From Candidatus Nealsoniibacteriota bacterium (lineage in GTDB: Bacteria > Patescibacteriota > Minisyncoccia > Minisyncoccales > PWPS01): 6,398 bases of DNA. The notes beneath the pieces were generated by a model. The model had not been told where the DNA came from and did no database searches. It saw nothing but the letters and a program-made list of their open reading frames with translations. A program made the translations under genes and the position numbers. The DNA is taken from NCBI GenBank assembly GCA_003554445.1, contig PWGJ01000120.1, forward strand, positions 1 through 6,398. The letters are read 5' to 3'. Below, piece after piece: positions 6,001-6,398 of the stretch; positions within the stretch are counted from its first letter, which is position 1, and each line of letters begins with the position of its first letter.

Positions 6001-6398
6001 GTATACAGTTCTGTCTCCACTCCGTAAGTTTCACCCGCAGAATATTCTTCTTGATCTGTGAGCTGGTCTCCCAAGTCATCTCTCACATCATCTTCAATGT
6101 TGAGCATGCTGGAGGCAGAACCACCGTTCAATCCGCTATGGCGCTCCATCCAGCCCGTTGCTTCGCTGTCAGGATCATCTTCTGTAGCCCACCTGGGCGG
6201 AGGGAACAGGGGAAAATCATCAAATTCATTATCCACCGGGTCAAAAAAGTATTCATCATACATCGGGTACGGCTCGGTGCGTTTAAATACTGCCGAATTA
6301 CCGTCATTTTTACTTACTTCATCGCTAATAGCCCACTGGTAATCCTCAAACGCCTCATGGTCATCACCGTGGTCAACATCCCAACCCGCTGGCAGATC
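1..6398 (-). CDS. Giant acidic modular surface/secreted protein (jelly-roll, Ig-like, B-repeat, LRR), partial at both ends
   Basis: One reading frame on the minus strand stays open for all 2132 codons of the window (codons fill 3-6398). It shows coherent protein domains from end to end, so this is a single gene without visible frameshift. The start and stop codons, any signal peptide and any C-terminal anchor lie outside. From the N-terminal side it carries MAM/choice-of-anchor J-like jelly rolls, an unrecognised partly helical region, a small beta module, five Ig-like domains, another jelly roll, an InlB-type repeat domain and about 16 leucine-rich repeats. All of these are binding or scaffold folds; I see no catalytic motif. 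The sequence is rich in Asp, Glu and Trp and poor in Lys, and I count only eight Cys, which is typical of exported proteins from salt-loving bacteria. A role in adhesion or cell-surface recognition is inferred from the domains only. I recognise no specific named gene. Confidence 0.96.
3..1313 (-). other. Protein domain: leucine-rich repeat array, about 16 repeats, runs off the window
   Basis: About 437 residues built from repeats of the form L-x-x-L-x-x-L-D-L-S-x-N-x-I/L. Clear copies include LRRLDLTGNHIED, LEELNLSNNHIDS, LQRLNLSGNKLKD, LEVLDLSANQLSG, LVTLDLSGNSLAD, LGKLDLTNTGMDN and YLNLAGNHIGN. Repeat length is uneven: regular units of about 22-25 residues alternate with long ones carrying acidic insertions (for example ELDIDDDDPSKLNRED and EIINLEVFDLEMEEG). 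LRR solenoids bind protein ligands on their concave face. The array has no end cap in view, so more repeats or a C-cap lie beyond position 1. One Cys occurs (GLGYCNS). Confidence 0.92.
1314..1454 (-). other. Protein domain: internalin-like N-cap of the LRR array
   Basis: Forty-seven residues: SDPALREAIGFSLLRPEQDL, SEGDLANIYTLSA and GIEYLDGLGK. The pattern 'DPxLxxAI...L-x-x-P...L-x-x-x-DL-x-x-I-x-x-L-x-A-x-x-x-GI-x-x-L-x-GL' is the usual opening of internalin-type LRR domains, where it caps the hydrophobic core. The repeats follow without a break. Confidence 0.75.
1494..1730 (-). other. Protein domain: InlB-type bacterial B-repeat
   Basis: Seventy-nine residues with the full family pattern: FNLEADPAGGGRVLD, PYRVGDEVEVEARPAEGYEF, EGWRPSSG, a TYTIPDGDATL segment and RAKFEL. 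The order 'V-x-P-xGG-x-V...Y-x-x-G-x-x-V-x-x-x-A-x-P-x-xGY-x-F-x-GW...D-x-T-x-x-A-x-F' defines the divergent InlB B-repeat-like domains of bacterial surface proteins. They are thought to act as stalk or ligand-contact elements. Here a single copy sits just before the LRR cap, whereas listerial internalins place such repeats after the LRRs. Confidence 0.82.
1731..2042 (-). other. Protein domain: jelly-roll module 3 (MAM-like, related to module 2)
   Basis: About 104 residues: AYLEFWETGRRASEHEHHQL, HVEAQEGED, REINLDDFLGDEVRVHFHYS and the closing DDWFIDNVRIAATY. The W-F-IDNV ending after 'INLxDFLGDEVRVxFxY' is diagnostic of MAM/immune-inhibitor-A-like beta sandwiches. It aligns along its length with module 2 at 5307-5654 although the two are about 1100 residues apart, so the pair probably comes from an internal duplication. 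The His cluster SEHEHHQ is a local oddity. Confidence 0.65.
2043..2324 (-). other. Protein domain: Ig-like domain 5 of 5
   Basis: Ninety-four residues: AEITSHPGDQKEVAGEEVEF, EVEAEGENLEYQWQKAS (C strand Trp), W-Q-D-IDGATAP, Y-S-I-SSAD, NATRYRCLVTDQ (F strand Cys), and SRSAVLHVLE. It closes the tandem array and is directly followed by a MAM-like jelly roll. Its W-Q-D-I-x-GA segment is nearly the same as that of domain 3, suggesting these repeats arose by internal duplication. Confidence 0.83.
2325..2609 (-). other. Protein domain: Ig-like domain 4 of 5
   Basis: Ninety-five residues: PQIMSQTPAEDLKVHAGDEV, ELDVEVIGSEPIRYRWEYS (C strand Trp), W-N-P-ISGADQ, F-A-F-TAEHA, NGVSIRCSINALGQ (F strand Cys), and TDPVELTV. 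It follows the preceding domain without a linker. The I-R-C in place of Y/F-R-C and the EEELAT hairpin are its peculiarities. Confidence 0.82.
2610..2915 (-). other. Protein domain: Ig-like domain 3 of 5
   Basis: One hundred and two residues: PRILRQPSNAVVPENEVAHF, a long B-C loop (RGTVVEGEDS), VNYQWQFFDDEEGD with the core Trp, W-Q-D-IEGAND, L-E-V-HDTD, DEFRCVVSNDYGEV (F strand Cys), and SEPAQLVV. It is the longest of the array because of insertions in the B-C and C-C' loops. As in its neighbours, only the F-strand Cys is present. Confidence 0.83.
2916..3188 (-). other. Protein domain: Ig-like domain 2 of 5
   Basis: Ninety-one residues: PQITGQPEDQHIEDGDEVAF (A, A' and B strands), AIGNP-x-VDYQWQRRG (C strand Trp), W-E-N-IGGE, L-E-L-EPD, DDGAEFRCRFNNAEG (F strand), and SDEVELTI (G strand). 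This is the clearest match to the bacterial Ig/I-set type, with consensus 'V-x-F-x-A-x-A-x-G-NP-x-x-x-YQW'. By hand count about 26 of its residues are Asp or Glu and 6 are Lys or Arg, showing the strong acidic bias. It has a single Cys. Confidence 0.85.
3189..3452 (-). other. Protein domain: Ig-like domain 1 of 5
   Basis: Eighty-eight residues with the Ig-like pattern: VDAGETAQFSIQV (A'/B strands), RQWQRSDDGG with the core Trp (C strand), W-x-E-VEGA, L-T-I-DEA, and DDGALYRCVLEG with the F-strand Cys. The position where classical Ig domains carry the B-strand Cys holds a Ser or Ile, so there is no intradomain disulfide. It is the most divergent of the five, with an extended B-C loop (NDDFPGMSDK). 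Confidence 0.72.
3453..3983 (-). other. Protein region: AT-rich segment of unknown fold with two cysteines
   Basis: About 177 residues I do not recognise. Notable parts are EADCLRLWGG...NGRCERTY (two Cys 16 residues apart, the only close Cys pair in the window), an acidic run DADDSDDEYNW, a DPDDSDGS turn, and a closing DYYIRIHGRDDG strand followed by AYDVRAYRLWMEHE. The 'YYIRxxG...Y.x.xxAY' ending weakly resembles pre-peptidase C-terminal (PPC) domains. Base composition drops sharply between about 3530 and 3960: Arg is almost always AGA or AGG, Leu is often TTA, and Ile is often ATA. The flanking domains prefer CGC and CTG. This suggests a block of different origin. Confidence 0.45.
3530..3960 (-). 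other. AT-rich compositional block within the gene
   Basis: Within the coding frame, this stretch switches codon habits. Of about ten Arg codons, eight are AGA or AGG, while the Ig-like domains just downstream use CGC and CGT almost only. TTA, ATA, ACT and AAT become common. It also holds a run of ATC/ATT-type triplets (about 3748-3774) that encodes the DDSDDE acidic stretch. The frame is not disturbed at either edge. I read it as a segment acquired or recombined from lower-GC DNA. Confidence 0.6.
3984..4277 (-). other. Protein domain: small Ig/Fn3-like beta module with VQFxD motif
   Basis: Ninety-eight residues with NYEVTLDLEYSDDVDEMRIR, a W-x-L-N-W-I-P segment, a TWEL strand, and GHRTIQVQFQDTDND...SLDLE. 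This matches a widespread bacterial surface module whose consensus runs 'V-x-L-x-L...D-x-M-R-I-S...W.PY...W-x-L...G-x-x-T-V-x-V-Q-F-R-D...GN'. It is normally a structural spacer in long extracellular proteins. Length and strand order agree; I cannot name the exact database family with certainty. Confidence 0.55.
4278..4391 (-). other. Protein region: Gly/Ser/Ala-rich linker
   Basis: About 38 residues of low complexity (for example GNGGAPAGSSGL and SSLVSSQSAGAIQSSQ), nearly free of the acidic residues that dominate elsewhere. This is the composition of a flexible hinge. It joins the orphan lead motif to the following beta module and marks a change from the N-terminal jelly-roll half to the Ig half. 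Confidence 0.55.
4392..4526 (-). other. Protein domain: orphan choice-of-anchor J-type lead motif (copy 3)
   Basis: Forty-five residues with the sequence E-GF-TDSEFPPAESGEWEV, then SYGWHHHPDRGW and GGSSAAVMHY. This is the classic opening of a choice-of-anchor J domain (ExF...FPPxxW, GW, G-x-SA). The body of the fold is missing: the next residues form a Gly/Ser/Ala linker. The two earlier lead motifs in this protein are near 6285-6398 and 6100-6224. The segment is either a truncated duplicate or a short ligand-binding hairpin kept on its own. Confidence 0.5.
4863..4955 (-). other. Protein region: Pro/His-rich loop
   Basis: A stretch of roughly 31 residues with Pro and His repeated at short spacing (GHPFHPQHPRY, then DDPDQEPPYDSPRHY). 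It is probably an extended, disordered linker. Clustered His beside Asp/Glu could coordinate metal ions, but nothing in the sequence proves it. It separates the DxDxDG motif from the predicted helical pair. Confidence 0.4.
4992..5027 (-). other. Protein motif: DxDxDG calcium-type loop
   Basis: Twelve residues read D-Y-D-Q-D-V-D-G-F-L-G-E. From the third residue the pattern is D-Q-D-V-D-G-F-L, which agrees with the first eight positions of an EF-hand-like DxDxDG loop, with a hydrophobic residue where position 8 expects one. The Glu expected at position 12 from that register is a Tyr; read from the first Asp, a Glu does stand at position 12. A calcium site in an extracellular protein is plausible, but acidic residues are abundant everywhere here, so chance is a real alternative. 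Confidence 0.35.
5307..5654 (-). other. Protein domain: jelly-roll module 2 (MAM-like, short form)
   Basis: About 116 residues with the strands PELEFYETSEHRGSHYF, ALGLEVKDD, a GWRHQSLDLSDYAGKEIRAFF segment and the closing DTWYIDDMALNY. The W-x-IDD-x-x-x ending preceded by 'LDLSxYxGKxIRxxF' is the hallmark of C-terminal halves of MAM/immune-inhibitor-A-type jelly rolls. It follows module 1 directly with no linker. It resembles the jelly roll after the Ig array (1731-2042) strand by strand: LEFYETSEHR against LEFWETGRRA, and DTWYIDDMALNY against DDWFIDNVRIAATY. It lacks the FPPxGW lead motif seen in the other modules. Confidence 0.62.
5655..6224 (-). other. Protein domain: jelly-roll module 1 (MAM / choice-of-anchor J-like)
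   Basis: About 190 residues. It opens with FPLFPPPRW, an acidic loop and GWMERHSG...GGSASSML, the anchor-J lead pattern (FPPxxW, GW, GxxSA). It continues through a TPWFELTDL strand, an AEIKIEH strand and a GKELRLVFYF strand, and closes with W-N-F-Y-E-W-L-IHSVSVQG, where family members usually show W-x-ID-x-V-x-V. Such beta-sandwich domains are common in secreted bacterial peptidases and adhesins and bind carbohydrate or protein. The middle, about 5755-6070, is clearly richer in AT and uses TTA, ATA and AGT codons more than its surroundings. No catalytic residues are recognisable. Confidence 0.6.
6285..6398 (-). other. Protein domain: choice-of-anchor J-type lead motif (copy 1), cut by the window edge
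   Basis: The first 38 residues in view begin DLPAGWDVDHGDD, followed by a QWAI and a GNSAVF segment. This matches the opening of choice-of-anchor J/MAM-like jelly rolls: an F-P-x-GW strand, an acidic loop, a second Trp, then G-x-SA. The usual body of the fold (roughly 100 or more further residues ending in W-x-IDD-V) does not follow. Instead, about 20 residues later, a second lead motif begins. The copy is therefore either an isolated half-module or the tail of something whose upstream part is outside the window. The family assignment is by motif only. Confidence 0.5.

Overview
The whole 6398-base window lies inside one protein-coding gene on the minus strand. Reading the reverse complement from position 6398, a hand translation gives 2132 codons with no stop, plus 2 leftover bases at positions 1-2. 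Neither the start nor the stop codon is present, so the protein exceeds 2132 residues and both ends are cut by the window. There is no intergenic DNA, RNA gene, promoter, terminator, mobile element or CRISPR array in view.

The product looks like a giant, modular, strongly acidic surface or secreted protein. In order from the N-terminal side (high coordinates to low) it contains: a short lead motif of the choice-of-anchor J / MAM-like type (6285-6398); a full-size jelly-roll module of that type (5655-6224); a second, shorter jelly roll (5307-5654); about 260 residues of unrecognised sequence with a helical start, an Asn run, a DxDxDG calcium-type motif and a Pro/His-rich stretch (4527-5306); an orphan anchor-J lead motif (4392-4526); a Gly/Ser/Ala linker (4278-4391); a small beta module with a W...GxxTxxVQFxD pattern (3984-4277); an AT-rich, unrecognised segment with foreign-looking codon use (about 3453-3983); five tandem Ig-like domains (2043-3452); a third jelly roll resembling the second (1731-2042); an InlB-type bacterial B-repeat domain (1494-1730); and an internalin-like cap followed by about 16 leucine-rich repeats that run off the window (3-1454).

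The architecture suggests adhesion to other cells, matrix or polysaccharide, but no catalytic motif, signal peptide or anchor lies inside the window, so both function and localisation are inferred. Acidic residues far exceed basic ones (in the second Ig-like domain I count about 26 Asp/Glu in 91 residues against 6 Lys/Arg). This, with the mid-range GC and a mixed CTG/CGC/GAA codon style, fits a halophilic bacterium. A haloanaerobic Firmicutes-type lineage is possible, but the sequence does not settle taxonomy.

The points most worth a second look are the mosaic, possibly recombined AT-rich blocks; repeated anchor-J lead motifs lacking their bodies; the related jelly rolls that bracket the Ig array; the single-cysteine Ig array; and the long opposite-strand open frames, which are explained by the acidic codon content of the real gene.
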